From assembly GCA_018822845.1 (NCBI GenBank), contig JAHJJD010000085.1, positions 1-64,000 of the forward strand: a stretch of DNA of 64,000 bases. Direction: 5' to 3'. The stretch's first letter is position 1. Each line of letters starts with the position of its first letter. This DNA comes from Gammaproteobacteria bacterium. Lineage in GTDB: Bacteria > Pseudomonadota > Gammaproteobacteria > Thiotrichales > Thiotrichaceae. Position numbers and translations under genes: made by a program. Positions 19,732 to 27,936 of the stretch are shown here, piece by piece. The notes under the pieces are model-generated. The model saw only the letters and a program-made list of their open reading frames with translations. It had not been told where the DNA came from and searched no databases.

Positions 19732-20177
19732 TTCATAATTCTCCCTGACTGGTTAAGGTTATGAGTGATTGCAAACATTATGAATAATGCGCATAAAGCA
19801 CCGGCAAATGCGGCCAGAATATCGAGGGGATCAAATTCCCCAAGCGTCATGAATTCCGGCCCCACCTCAGATGCCAGCAACAAGGCAAGCATTTCAAACA
19901 ACACATTGATGAAACACCAGAACAGCGAGCAGCCAAGCAGTAAAACCGGACTACGCCCAACAAACGCCCCTGAAATCAGGCTAAACCCCAGCACATGCAC
20001 AAAGGTCGGCAGACTGTTGGCTGCGTATGGAAGGCCACCGCAGCCACCCTGCGGCACCCCGCCCGCCAGCCAGCCAAGCAACGCTGGCGGCTCCTGCCTG
20101 CAACGGGTGTAATAAAGCACCCCCACCAATAACGCCGCCACGCCAACCAGAAGATACCATTTACGATAATGATGCAT
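19728..20177 (-). CDS. Small integral membrane protein of unknown function
   Basis: A 149-residue protein with about four hydrophobic segments (residues 7-23, 60-75, 80-101 and 118-138). The loop after the first segment contains a cysteine/glycine-rich patch (PQGGCGGLPYAANSLPT). CAGGAGC precedes the ATG. It is the first gene of the operon leading to the metzincin protease. I do not recognise a family. A role as membrane partner for the protease or its export is possible but only inferred from linkage. Confidence 0.7.
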   Translation of the reverse strand: MHHYRKWYLLVGVAALLVGVLYYTRCRQEPPALLGWLAGGVPQGGCGGLPYAANSLPTFVHVLGFSLISGAFVGRSPVLLLGCSLFWCFINVLFEMLALLLASEVGPEFMTLGEFDPLDILAAFAGALCALFIMFAITHNLNQSGRIMK

Positions 20178-20465
20178 TGCCTTGCTCCTGTTGCAAGCGA
20201 CTGGATTGGTGGCAACAAAAAGACCAATGACTAATTAAGGAATTGTCCTGAAATAACCTGATACCGCTTAATGTTGTCCAGCTTACTCCGTCAGCAAAGA
20301 CGGCAACATAAGGATAAACCCGTGGAAGCGTGGGGCATTTTATGGGGAAATTATAGGCGACCCACTGCTTCAGGTTTTTACCGCCAAATCCCGCGTAATT
20401 CTTGCGGCAACTACGGCTGTACTATCATGAAGCGAACATAAAAGCGCCCTGCTGGAGGATAAACC

Positions 20466-21425
20466 ATGAAAAGCTATCCACAGATGCTGTTTGTTGTACT
20501 CCTATTCTTCACCGCCACCGCACTGGCGGAACTCACCGTCAAGGAATACCCCCTGCCCGCTGGAACACATCCGCACGATGTAGCTCCCGCAACCGATGGC
20601 GGCGTGTGGTATACCGCGCAACACGCCGCCGCCCTCGGCTGGCTAGACCCGGCAACCGGCAAAACCCGGCATATAGCTCTGGGTGAAAGCTCCCGTCCCC
20701 ACGGCGTAATCGTTGGCCCCGATGGCGCGCCCTGGATCACCGACTCGGGACTCAACGCCATCGTGCGCGTCGACCCGGCAACCTTCCAGGTACGGGTATT
20801 TCCCCCACCCGCAGGCACACCAGCCATGAACCTCAACACGGCGACTTTCGACCGGAACGGCATTCTCTGGTTCACCGGACAGGCAGGCTATTATGGCCGC
20901 GCCGATCCAGCCAGTGGTGAGGTAAAAGTATTCGAAGCGCCACACGGCATTGGGCCTTACGGCATTACCACCGCGCCCGACGGCAGCGTTTATTACGCTT
21001 CGCTGGCCGGATCGCACATTGCGCGCATTGATGTAAAAACAGGCAAAGCCGAAGTCATCACGCCCCCTACCGAAGGCCAGGGCGCACGACGTGTCTGGGC
21101 CGATTCCAAAGGCAATATCTGGGTAAGCGAATGGTTCGTTGGCCAACTTGCGCGTTACACGCCAGCCACACGATCCTGGCGTGAATGGCAGCTTCCGGGC
21201 AATGAACCGCGCGCCTACGCCGTGTATGTCGACGACCGGGACAAGGTATGGGTGTCCGACTTTAGCGCCAATGCTGTTCTGCGCTTCGACCCGGTTACAG
21301 AAGAATTCGAGAGTGTCAAGCTGCCCAGCCCCTCCGCCAGCGTGCGCCAGATTCTGGGCAGGGCTGGCGAGGTGTGGCTGCCTGAATCAGGGGCGGACAA
21401 GCTGACGGTAATTCACACGGACTGA
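20466..21425 (+). CDS. Secreted Vgb-like (streptogramin-lyase-like) beta-propeller protein
   Basis: A 319-residue protein with a signal peptide (residues 1-21, ending ALA-ELTVKEYPLP). The mature part is made of repeated propeller blades with motifs such as PHDVAPATDGGVWYT, SRPHGVIVGPDGAPWITDSG, YGITTAPDGSVYYAS and GNIWVSEWFVGQLARY. This is the pattern of the Vgb family. Many such proteins are not antibiotic lyases, and a periplasmic location makes virginiamycin inactivation doubtful. It is the only plus-strand gene between arsJ and its GAPDH partner, and ends 15 bases before that convergent gene. Confidence 0.8.
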   Translation: MKSYPQMLFVVLLFFTATALAELTVKEYPLPAGTHPHDVAPATDGGVWYTAQHAAALGWLDPATGKTRHIALGESSRPHGVIVGPDGAPWITDSGLNAIVRVDPATFQVRVFPPPAGTPAMNLNTATFDRNGILWFTGQAGYYGRADPASGEVKVFEAPHGIGPYGITTAPDGSVYYASLAGSHIARIDVKTGKAEVITPPTEGQGARRVWADSKGNIWVSEWFVGQLARYTPATRSWREWQLPGNEPRAYAVYVDDRDKVWVSDFSANAVLRFDPVTEEFESVKLPSPSASVRQILGRAGEVWLPESGADKLTVIHTD

Positions 21426-21440
21426 TCCGGGCATGCACCG

Positions 21441-22436
21441 TTACAGATGCTTCACCACTTTTTCCGCCAGTTCCATCATGCGGTTCATGTAGCCCCACTC
21501 GTTGTCATACCACGCATAGATTTTCACCTGCGTACCGTCAATGACCATGGTGGAAGGTGCATCAATGATGGAAGACAGCGGGTTTCCCTTGTAATCCACC
21601 GACACCAGCGGACGTTCTTCGTAACCGAGTATGCCTTTGAGGTAGGTTTCGGAGGCCTCCTTGAAATAGCCATTCAGCTCTTCCGCCGTCACTTCCCGCG
21701 CTGCTTCAAACACGAAATCAGTCAGGGAAGCATTCAGCAGCGGAATGCGTACTGCATGGCCGTTGAGCTTACCTTGCAGTTCCGGGAAGATTTTGCTGAT
21801 GGCCTTGGCGGAACCGGTAGTGGTGGGAATCATGGATTCGCCGCACGCCCGCGCCCGGCGCAAATCCTTGTGCCCCTTGTCGATAATGGTCTGGGTGTTG
21901 GTGATATTGTGCAAGGTGGTCATGCAACCGTGCTTGATGCCGACCTTTTCGTGCATGACCTTGACCACCGGCGCAAGGCAGTTGGTGGTGCAGGAAGCCG
22001 CCGTAATCAAATGATGTTCATCCGGCTTGTACCAGTCGTCGTTGACGCCGTAGACGATGTTCAGCGCACCTTCCACAGGGGCGGCCACGATCACTTTCTT
22101 CACACCCTGGTCGAAATACGCCTGCAACTGCTCGACCTTGCGGAACTTGCCGCTGCATTCCAGCACGATGTCGCAGCCCGACCAGTCGGTGTCTTCGATC
22201 GCCTTGTTGGAGGTGTAGGCAATGGCTTGACCATCCACCATCATGCTGGATTCATCTGCACTGCATTCCGGTTGCCAGATGCCTTGCACGGAATCGAATT
22301 TCAGCAAATGGGCGGAAGTTGCTGCATTGCCCGCGATTTCATTGACCTGCGTGAAGGTGAACGCAGGGTTGCCCCATGCTGCGCGGATGCCCAGACGCCC
22401 CATGCGCCCGAAACCGTTAATGCCGATGTTTGCCAT
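21441..22436 (-). CDS. gapdh: ArsJ-associated glyceraldehyde-3-phosphate dehydrogenase
   Basis: A 331-residue GAPDH with the NAD motif [17 protein letters not shown] and catalytic C149 in [11 protein letters not shown]. Blocks such as [34 protein letters not shown] and [16 protein letters not shown] are of the arsenical-associated subtype rather than the glycolytic one. In that pathway it forms 1-arseno-3-phosphoglycerate from arsenate and glyceraldehyde 3-phosphate for export by ArsJ. It is 3.8 kb from arsJ, same strand. It follows the bat operon by 96 bases and could be read from it. Assignment to the arsenic subtype is from sequence pattern and the presence of arsJ. Confidence 0.85.
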   Translation of the reverse strand: MANIGINGFGRMGRLGIRAAWGNPAFTFTQVNEIAGNAATSAHLLKFDSVQGIWQPECSADESSMMVDGQAIAYTSNKAIEDTDWSGCDIVLECSGKFRKVEQLQAYFDQGVKKVIVAAPVEGALNIVYGVNDDWYKPDEHHLITAASCTTNCLAPVVKVMHEKVGIKHGCMTTLHNITNTQTIIDKGHKDLRRARACGESMIPTTTGSAKAISKIFPELQGKLNGHAVRIPLLNASLTDFVFEAAREVTAEELNGYFKEASETYLKGILGYEERPLVSVDYKGNPLSSIIDAPSTMVIDGTQVKIYAWYDNEWGYMNRMMELAEKVVKHL

Positions 22437-22532
22437 TGCCCTGTTCCTGTCGTCTGTAAAATTGGGACAGGATTATATTCGCTAAAACAGATGTAAGGAA
22501 CACGGAAAAGGCTTGTCACAAAAAGTTCATTT

Positions 22533-23561
22533 TCACTCACCCCCTGCACCCCGCCATGCAGCGGCATCCAGAAGGATCAGGGATTGCCGTACCGGCTGCG
22601 ATTTTCCATAAACCTGCTCCCAGCGTTGTAGCCACTGAGCGCTGCTGAAATTGTCCGGCCAGCCGTGTGCCACCGCACATTCACGCATGGCCTGCCGCAC
22701 AGCCTGCGGGTCAGTGTTACCCTGCAATGCCTGCAACACACGCTGTTTTGCCAGCCATTGCCGCCAGTGTTTGCTGGCAATTTTGCCCAACACCCATCCC
22801 CCTGCCAGCAGGATTACGCCAATCACCAGCCCCAGCGCGCTGCGCCACAACCAGCCCAATACCCACGGATGTGGCGGCGGATGCTGCACTTGTTCCAGCC
22901 GCCCGCTGGCCGGGTCAAACCAGTGCCAATGCAATGTCGGCAATGCCAGCCTGCCATTTCCTTGTGGTTTGAACGGAATGCGGTATTCCAGTTGGAATGC
23001 GCCCCCACCCTGCGTGGGCTGTGCCACCTTGGCAGGGAAAACTTCCACCCCTTGCGCCACCTGCACCTGTTTGAGGATGGGCGGAAACTGCGCAGTCGTT
23101 ACCGCATCACTGCTCAAGCTGACATGCCAATAGGCCAGATGATCCGATTGTAACCAGCCGCTGGGTTCGATGCTGGATTCGATGTCTACCTTGCCAACCG
23201 GAAGGGTTGGCGGCAGGTACGGAGGTAACGCCCTGACCTCCAGCGTTTGCAGCGGCGGTTGCCATTGCGCCGCCTCCCGCCCGTTGAGCTGGTAGCGGAT
23301 AGTGGGTAGCTGGATGGCCTGCCTGCCGGGGGTATGCGGGAACAACGCCCAGCCGATCCGCAGGATGCGTTTGCCGTCGGCGCTGGCTTCATTGCTGGCG
23401 GGGATGGCTTGCGCATCCACCCCGTCAATGCGTGGCAAACTGGCTTCGAGGGTGGCGAAACGGTCAGTCGATTGCACTTCCACCATCAACAGGGTGCGTT
23501 CGCGCTGCCAGACTTCGGCGTCTTGCAGATGGATGCTCCACGGCAGATCAGCGGCTACCAT
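22533..23561 (-). CDS. batD: BatD-like (Bacteroides aerotolerance) protein without signal peptide
   Basis: A 342-residue protein. Residues 1-225 are Ig-like BatD repeats (WQRERTLLMVEVQSTDRFATLEASLPRIDG, and GWALFPHTPGRQAIQLPTIRYQLNG), then a membrane segment at about residues 236-258 (LWRSALGLVIGVILLAGGW) and a cytoplasmic tail. BatD proteins normally have an N-terminal signal peptide; this frame opens directly with MVAADLPWSIHLQD and has no room upstream for one. Its ATG overlaps the batBC stop by 7 bases. It is the last gene of the moxR-bat operon. Either export is unusual, or the start region is damaged. Confidence 0.8.
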   Translation of the reverse strand: MVAADLPWSIHLQDAEVWQRERTLLMVEVQSTDRFATLEASLPRIDGVDAQAIPASNEASADGKRILRIGWALFPHTPGRQAIQLPTIRYQLNGREAAQWQPPLQTLEVRALPPYLPPTLPVGKVDIESSIEPSGWLQSDHLAYWHVSLSSDAVTTAQFPPILKQVQVAQGVEVFPAKVAQPTQGGGAFQLEYRIPFKPQGNGRLALPTLHWHWFDPASGRLEQVQHPPPHPWVLGWLWRSALGLVIGVILLAGGWVLGKIASKHWRQWLAKQRVLQALQGNTDPQAVRQAMRECAVAHGWPDNFSSAQWLQRWEQVYGKSQPVRQSLILLDAAAWRGAGGE

Positions 23562-25339
23562 GGCAATACCCCCGGTACGGTTTTGGGTTCAGACAAGGAC
23601 GCAGGGAAACCTTCCTCCAGTTCAAACAGGCGTTTCCACAAGGCAGCCGGGTTGTCGTCAAGCTGTTGCAGGGCGATGCGGGCGTCGTCCAGCGACTGTT
23701 GGCGTTTGCGCCAGGTTTGCGGCTGGTCTGCGCCGGTTTGCGCCAGCCGCGCCATGCCTTTTTCCAGCAGTTCTTCGCGGGCGGTGCCGGGGAGATCGGG
23801 CAAGGTGGCGTTGACAGGTGCATCCTCGCCTTCGCCCAGCGTCAGGGTGCTGGTCTGATCCCAGTCGAGGGCGTTGCTGCTGCGTTCGCGGCGTGCGCCA
23901 CTGCTGTTGTTATCGGCGGTGGCTCGGTTGGCTGCGGCCAGACGGCGTTCGAGTTCGGCTTGCAATTCGGCGGCAAATTCAAGGTTTTGCCGGGTGGGAA
24001 CGTGATCTGGGCGGTAGGTCAGCGCATCCTGAAACACTTGCGCAGCAGCGGCGTAATCGCCTTGCTGGAAGTAGCTGTTGCCGAGGTTGTGCAGGGCGCG
24101 GGCGCGTTCGGCGGCGTCGCTGGCGGCGAACACGGCGGCGGTGAAATGTTGGGTGGCGGCGGCGTAGTTTTCAGCGCGGTAGGCGGTGATTCCGGCAGTG
24201 AGGGCGGAATCGTCAGCGTGGGCGAGATCGGCGAACATTGTTGCTGCACACAGAAAGAAAATCCCCCTCAATCCCCCTTTTGCAAAGGGGGAAGCCAGAT
24301 CGTGCCGAGCCTCTTGTTCCCCCCTTTGCAAAAGGGGGGTTAGGGGGGATTTTCCCCCCGCCGCCAACCACACACACACCATCCCCAACAACAACGACCA
24401 CACATACCACTCACGCCACTGCTGCCCTTCCTCTGTTGGCTGCGCCGGGAACGCCTGCCCAATGCCGTCAACATACAGCCGTTGCCAATCGCTGGCATCG
24501 TCTTTCACTGCACTGTATTGGCCACCTGTTTGCGCCGCCAGGGTTTGCAGCAAGCCACTATCCAAGCGGGAACGCACTGCCTGTCCGCCGTGTTCCAGCC
24601 ACTTGCCGCCGGGTAGCGGGATGGCTTCGCCGTCTTCCGTCCCCAGCCCCAGCGTGTAGAGACGGATACCCGCCTGTTGCAGAGCTTGTACGCTAGCCTG
24701 CAAAGCCGCCTGCTGATCAGCGGGAATGTCGCCGTCAGTCAGCCATAGCACCGCAGCAGGCAAGGCTTGCTGGCGGCTGGTAAGTTGCTTGCGGGCAAAA
24801 TCAAGCGCAGCGGCAGCATCACTGCCCTGGGTCGGCAGCAGCAGCGTTTCCAGATATTGCAGGTAGAAACGCACGACGCTGGTGTCGTGGGTCAGCGGCA
24901 CGAACAGGTGCGGGCGAGCGGCATACACCACTACGCCAATGCGGTTGCCGGGGGCAAGGTTGAGTAATTCATGCAGTTCCAGCGCGGCGCGTTGCAGGCG
25001 GTTGGGGGCAAGGTCAGTGGCTTGCATGGAACGCGACACATCCAGCACTACCAGCAAATCACGTTGCGGGGCAGCGAGTTCATCGGGGTTGGTTTGCAGG
25101 GTGCGCGGGCCTGCCAGACTGACAGCGAACAACAGCCACGCCAGCCCCCACAAGGTTTGCCGGGAAAGCAGCCGCTGCCAGCCGGAACGGGCTGCACCCG
25201 CCTGTACCCACGGCAGCAAATGCGGGTCGGCATAGCGTTGCGCCTGCTGTCGTTGGCGGAAATGCCCCCACAATGCCAGCAGCAACGGGAACAAGGCCAA
25301 CAGCAACCACAGCGGTTCACGCCAGTACAGGGCATTCAT
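23555..25339 (-). CDS. batB: BatB-BatC fusion: VWA domain protein plus TPR protein
   Basis: A 594-residue protein. Residues 1-80 hold two membrane segments, 85-270 a von Willebrand A domain with the metal-binding DVSRSMQ and LTDGD motifs, and about 305-325 a third membrane segment. Then follows a 32-codon stretch (KSPLTPLLQRG...ASPFAKGGLRG) encoded by a palindromic repeat element, a BatC-type signal-like segment (FFLCAATMFADLAHA), TPR repeats (HNLGNSYFQQGDYAAAAQVFQDAL) and a charged tail. BatB and BatC are often separate, and the repeat lies just at the join. The ATG at 25339 overlaps the batA stop by 4 bases. Confidence 0.88.
   Translation of the reverse strand: MNALYWREPLWLLLALFPLLLALWGHFRQRQQAQRYADPHLLPWVQAGAARSGWQRLLSRQTLWGLAWLLFAVSLAGPRTLQTNPDELAAPQRDLLVVLDVSRSMQATDLAPNRLQRAALELHELLNLAPGNRIGVVVYAARPHLFVPLTHDTSVVRFYLQYLETLLLPTQGSDAAAALDFARKQLTSRQQALPAAVLWLTDGDIPADQQAALQASVQALQQAGIRLYTLGLGTEDGEAIPLPGGKWLEHGGQAVRSRLDSGLLQTLAAQTGGQYSAVKDDASDWQRLYVDGIGQAFPAQPTEEGQQWREWYVWSLLLGMVCVWLAAGGKSPLTPLLQRGEQEARHDLASPFAKGGLRGIFFLCAATMFADLAHADDSALTAGITAYRAENYAAATQHFTAAVFAASDAAERARALHNLGNSYFQQGDYAAAAQVFQDALTYRPDHVPTRQNLEFAAELQAELERRLAAANRATADNNSSGARRERSSNALDWDQTSTLTLGEGEDAPVNATLPDLPGTAREELLEKGMARLAQTGADQPQTWRKRQQSLDDARIALQQLDDNPAALWKRLFELEEGFPASLSEPKTVPGVLPW
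24258..24353. repeat. 96-bp palindromic repeat element, in frame inside batBC
   Basis: The outer ends AAAATCCCCC and GGGGGATTTT are inverted, and inside each is a smaller palindrome (CCCCCTTTTGCAAAGGGGG and its counterpart). The length is 96 bases, a multiple of three, so the reading frame stays open. The inner CTTGTTCC core is shared with the elements at 34199 and 59293, indicating one family. Confidence 0.8.
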
Positions 25340-26361
25340 ACGCCTTCCCTCCGCTGCCAGACCTGCCACAGCATCAGGGGCAGCAAACCTGCCAGCAGCA
25401 GCCACGGATAGAGCGGTTGTTGTTCATAACGTGGCGCTTGTTCGGCGGTGTTCTGCTGCTGGCGGGTGATGGCCTCCAGTGCCTGCCTGACCGCCTGCGC
25501 ATCACCCGCCTGGAAGGTTTGCCCGCCGGTACGTTGCGACAGGGTTTGCAACAGGGCGAGGTTGACCGGCTGGTAGACCAGCCCGCCAGTGTCACCCTCC
25601 ATGCTGGCGGCGGTGGAACCGATGGCGATGGTGTAAAGTGGGATGCCTGCTTCGGCGGTGAGTTCGGCGGCAGCTTCCGGCTCTACCCGCCCGATGGATT
25701 CATCTGCATCGGTGAACAGCACGAAAACCTGTTTGCGCTGCGGGCGTTTGCCTGCTTCCTTGAGCGCCAGGGTGAGCGCGTCACCAACCGCGCTGACACG
25801 CCCCGCCAACGTGGGACTGAGGCGGGCAAGCTGGGCTTGCACCAAGGCAGGGTCGCGGGTCAGTGGAACCAGCAGGTGCGGGGTTTCGGCGAATACGATT
25901 ACGCCAAGGCGTTCGCCCTGCAAGTGTCCGGCAAAATCGTGCAGCAGGGTTTTGAGCACTTCCATACGGCTGCGGCGTTGGCCTGCCACTTCGTAGTCAG
26001 TGAGGGTCATGCTGATGGAAACGTCCACCAGCAGTACGATGTCGCGCTCGGGCGGCAGGTCGGGGAGGCGTTCGCCGAGGCGTACTGGTTGGGCGATGGC
26101 GAGGGTTAGGCAGAGCCAGAACCATGCGAAGATGGCGCGTTGCAGGTGGCATTGCCATTGGGGGATTTTGGTTGTGGGTAGTAGGTGTGCCAAGGGGTGG
26201 AGGAAGATTCCTCCAGCTGAGTTCCCTTCGACTCCGCTCAGGGAACGGGCACGACTTCGTTGGCTGAGCGCTTGCACTGAGCGAAGTCGAAGTGGAGTCG
26301 AAGCCAGCAGTAGCACCACAGGAATTAGCGCCAGATACGGGGTAAGCCAGTCGATGTTCAT
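25336..26361 (-). CDS. batA: BatA-like von Willebrand A domain membrane protein
   Basis: A 341-residue protein with a membrane segment near residues 8-22, a second at about 68-85, a VWA domain (IVLLVDVSISMTLTDYE with the DxSxS metal site, and FVLFTDADES), and a C-terminal membrane segment (PWLLLAGLLPLMLWQVW). Between the first two segments lies a stretch (SVQALSQRSRARSLSGVEG) encoded by a palindromic repeat. The ATG at 26361 overlaps the stop of the DUF4381 gene. BatA and BatB are thought to work with MoxR ATPases in envelope maintenance or maturation; the exact function is not established. Confidence 0.88.
   Translation of the reverse strand: MNIDWLTPYLALIPVVLLLASTPLRLRSVQALSQRSRARSLSGVEGNSAGGIFLHPLAHLLPTTKIPQWQCHLQRAIFAWFWLCLTLAIAQPVRLGERLPDLPPERDIVLLVDVSISMTLTDYEVAGQRRSRMEVLKTLLHDFAGHLQGERLGVIVFAETPHLLVPLTRDPALVQAQLARLSPTLAGRVSAVGDALTLALKEAGKRPQRKQVFVLFTDADESIGRVEPEAAAELTAEAGIPLYTIAIGSTAASMEGDTGGLVYQPVNLALLQTLSQRTGGQTFQAGDAQAVRQALEAITRQQQNTAEQAPRYEQQPLYPWLLLAGLLPLMLWQVWQRREGV
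26221..26303. repeat. Palindromic repeat of the GTTCCC/TTCGAC type, in frame inside batA
   Basis: CTTCGACTCCGCTCAG (26227-26242) and CTGAGCGAAGTCGAAG (26277-26292) are inverted with one mismatch, and GTTCCC/GGGAAC closes a smaller palindrome at 26221-26246. This sequence type is dispersed in many bacterial genomes. It belongs to a different family from the element in batBC. Confidence 0.75.
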
Positions 26362-26696
26362 CGGGCTTGTTCCAGCAGGGTGCGGGCTGCGTGCTTGAGG
26401 GTGGCGAAGGCTTCCGGGGTGCAGGGGGTTGGGGCAAAGCGGGCGTGGTCGAGGCGGGAAAGGAATCCCCCACTCCCCTCCACCCCCCGCACTATCGCTG
26501 CCAGTTGCGGCAGGTTGGCGGGGTCATCCGGCAACTTTGCCAGCTTGCGCAAAGCCTTCGCAGCAGGTTGTTGCCGTTTGCGCCACAGCCATAACCCGCT
26601 GCCCAATAACAGCAACGCAGCCAGGGCCAGCAGCCACCACAGGTAATCCGGCAGGGGTGCGGGTGGCAGCTCAAGATCATGCAAGGTCTGGTTCAT
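26358..26696 (-). CDS. DUF4381 membrane protein of the bat operon
   Basis: A 112-residue protein with one membrane segment (residues 17-38, YLWWLLALAALLLLGSGLWLW) followed by a cytoplasmic domain (AAKALRKLAKLPDDP, and LSRLDHARFAPT). The layout and its place between DUF58 and batA are those of DUF4381. The ATG at 26696 overlaps the DUF58 stop by 4 bases, and its own stop overlaps batA by 4, so it is translationally coupled on both sides. Confidence 0.85.
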   Translation of the reverse strand: MNQTLHDLELPPAPLPDYLWWLLALAALLLLGSGLWLWRKRQQPAAKALRKLAKLPDDPANLPQLAAIVRGVEGSGGFLSRLDHARFAPTPCTPEAFATLKHAARTLLEQAR

Positions 26697-27607
26697 GTCC
26701 CCATCCCATGCGGCAGGGGTACGCTGTGTTCCGGTGCATCCACCTCGGCCAGCAGCCGGGTATAGCTGCACCCCCAGCCACGCAGGCGTTGTTCCTGCCC
26801 GTCATGCAGGGCGGCAGCCTGTTGGCGGAAAGTGTCGCGGAGGTGGGCGTCGGCAAGGTTGATGCGGTGTGGCTGGCCACCATCCAGCCCTTGCAGGGCG
26901 AGCATTCCGGCATCTGGCAAGGCACATTCCACCGCATCCAGTACTTGCACGGCAAACAGTGGGTGGTGCTGGAGCAGTTGCAGCAGATGGGGTTCGCAGG
27001 CGTTATCCAGATCGGCGAAATCACTCAGCAGGTAAACATGTACGCCGCGTACCAGTTGCGGGGCGAGCAACGGCAGGATGCTGGCCAGTGAGGGTTCTGC
27101 GTATGCGGAAACCGGCGGACAGGCGGCTGCGGCATGGCGCACGAATTCCCAAATCGCGTGGCTATCGGTACTCGCAGGCATCCAGTGCGGCTGCGTTTCC
27201 AGCACCATGCCGGACACAGCCCAGCCCTGCTGGAGCGCGGCGAAAGCGACCAGTGCCGCAACGCGGGCAGCTTGCGCGGCTTTCAGGCGCACCCGCGTAC
27301 CGAAGCGCATCCGGCTGCGCCGATCCAGCAGGATGAACACGGCGGGGCGGCGTTCTTCGCGGAATTGTTTGGTGTAAGGTTTACCGGTGCGTGCCGTTAC
27401 CCGCCAGTCGAAATAGCGCGGTTCATCGCCGGGTTGGTAGGGGCGGCTTTCGGCGTAATCCAGCCCTGCGCCCCGGTAGCGGGAAGGCACCTCCCCTGCC
27501 TGCCGCTGTTCCAGCAAGTGCGGTGGCGGATTGGCGGCAGCGTTGTGGGCGCGTTGCTCAAGGGCTTGCAGTTCGGCGTCGGTGAGCAGCGGCAAGGAAC
27601 TGCCCAT
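26693..27607 (-). CDS. DUF58 domain protein, MoxR partner
   Basis: A 304-residue soluble protein. Residues 45-75 carry the DUF58 core (YRGAGLDYAESRPYQPGDEPRYFDWRVTARTGKPYTKQF), and FILLDRRSRMRFG begins a VWA-like fold. DUF58 proteins nearly always sit next to a MoxR ATPase. Here moxR is separated from it by a toxin-antitoxin pair, and the DUF58 ATG overlaps the toxin stop by one base. The ATG at 27607 gives the normal family N-terminus; the frame extends upstream through the toxin region. Confidence 0.88.
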   Translation of the reverse strand: MGSSLPLLTDAELQALEQRAHNAAANPPPHLLEQRQAGEVPSRYRGAGLDYAESRPYQPGDEPRYFDWRVTARTGKPYTKQFREERRPAVFILLDRRSRMRFGTRVRLKAAQAARVAALVAFAALQQGWAVSGMVLETQPHWMPASTDSHAIWEFVRHAAAACPPVSAYAEPSLASILPLLAPQLVRGVHVYLLSDFADLDNACEPHLLQLLQHHPLFAVQVLDAVECALPDAGMLALQGLDGGQPHRINLADAHLRDTFRQQAAALHDGQEQRLRGWGCSYTRLLAEVDAPEHSVPLPHGMGT

Positions 27608-27936
27608 CAGAACCCGGCCAAACCGTTCAGGCTCAAGGCAAAACTGGCTGCCTGATCCACTTCCGCCAGCTTGTGTGCGGGCAACGTGGTAATCAACGCG
27701 CCCAGCTTGCCCTTTTGCACCGTCTGGATGTGGTCGAAATTGATCGCGCAATCACGCGGCATCCCATCCTCTGCGCTCAGTACCACTTCGCTGGGAATGT
27801 CGCGGATGGTGGTGGTAATCGGCGCAATGGTCACTTCCCCCAGATAGGGAATAATGTCGGAGCGGATCAGGATCATCACCGGGCGGCGCTTGTCCGGTTC
27901 CTTGAAGGTATACCAGCGGATTTCGCCACGCTTCAT
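27607..27936 (-). CDS. MazF/PemK-family toxin (putative endoribonuclease)
   Basis: A 109-residue protein opening MKRGEIRWYTFKEPDKRRPVMIL, the MazF/PemK fold start with RGEIRW and the KRRPVMIL strand, then TIAPITTTIRDIPSEV and NFDHIQTV, all typical. Family members cleave mRNA. The ATG at 27936 overlaps the antitoxin stop by 4 bases, and its stop overlaps the DUF58 start. The pair therefore sits inside the moxR-bat operon, with coupling on both sides. Activity has not been shown; family assignment is strong. Confidence 0.88.
   Translation of the reverse strand: MKRGEIRWYTFKEPDKRRPVMILIRSDIIPYLGEVTIAPITTTIRDIPSEVVLSAEDGMPRDCAINFDHIQTVQKGKLGALITTLPAHKLAEVDQAASFALSLNGLAGF

Noticed and set aside
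20466-21425. Streptogramin antibiotic resistance (virginiamycin B lyase)
   Set aside because: The protein has a signal peptide and only the general propeller pattern; environmental Vgb-like proteins are common and not resistance enzymes.
21441-22436. Glycolytic GAPDH
   Set aside because: Sequence blocks fit the ArsJ-associated subtype and arsJ is present nearby; the glycolytic role cannot be fully excluded but is less likely.
24257-24358. CRISPR array
   Set aside because: The repeats here and at 34199, 59293 and 60740 are palindromic pairs, not regularly spaced direct repeats with unique spacers, and no cas genes are present.
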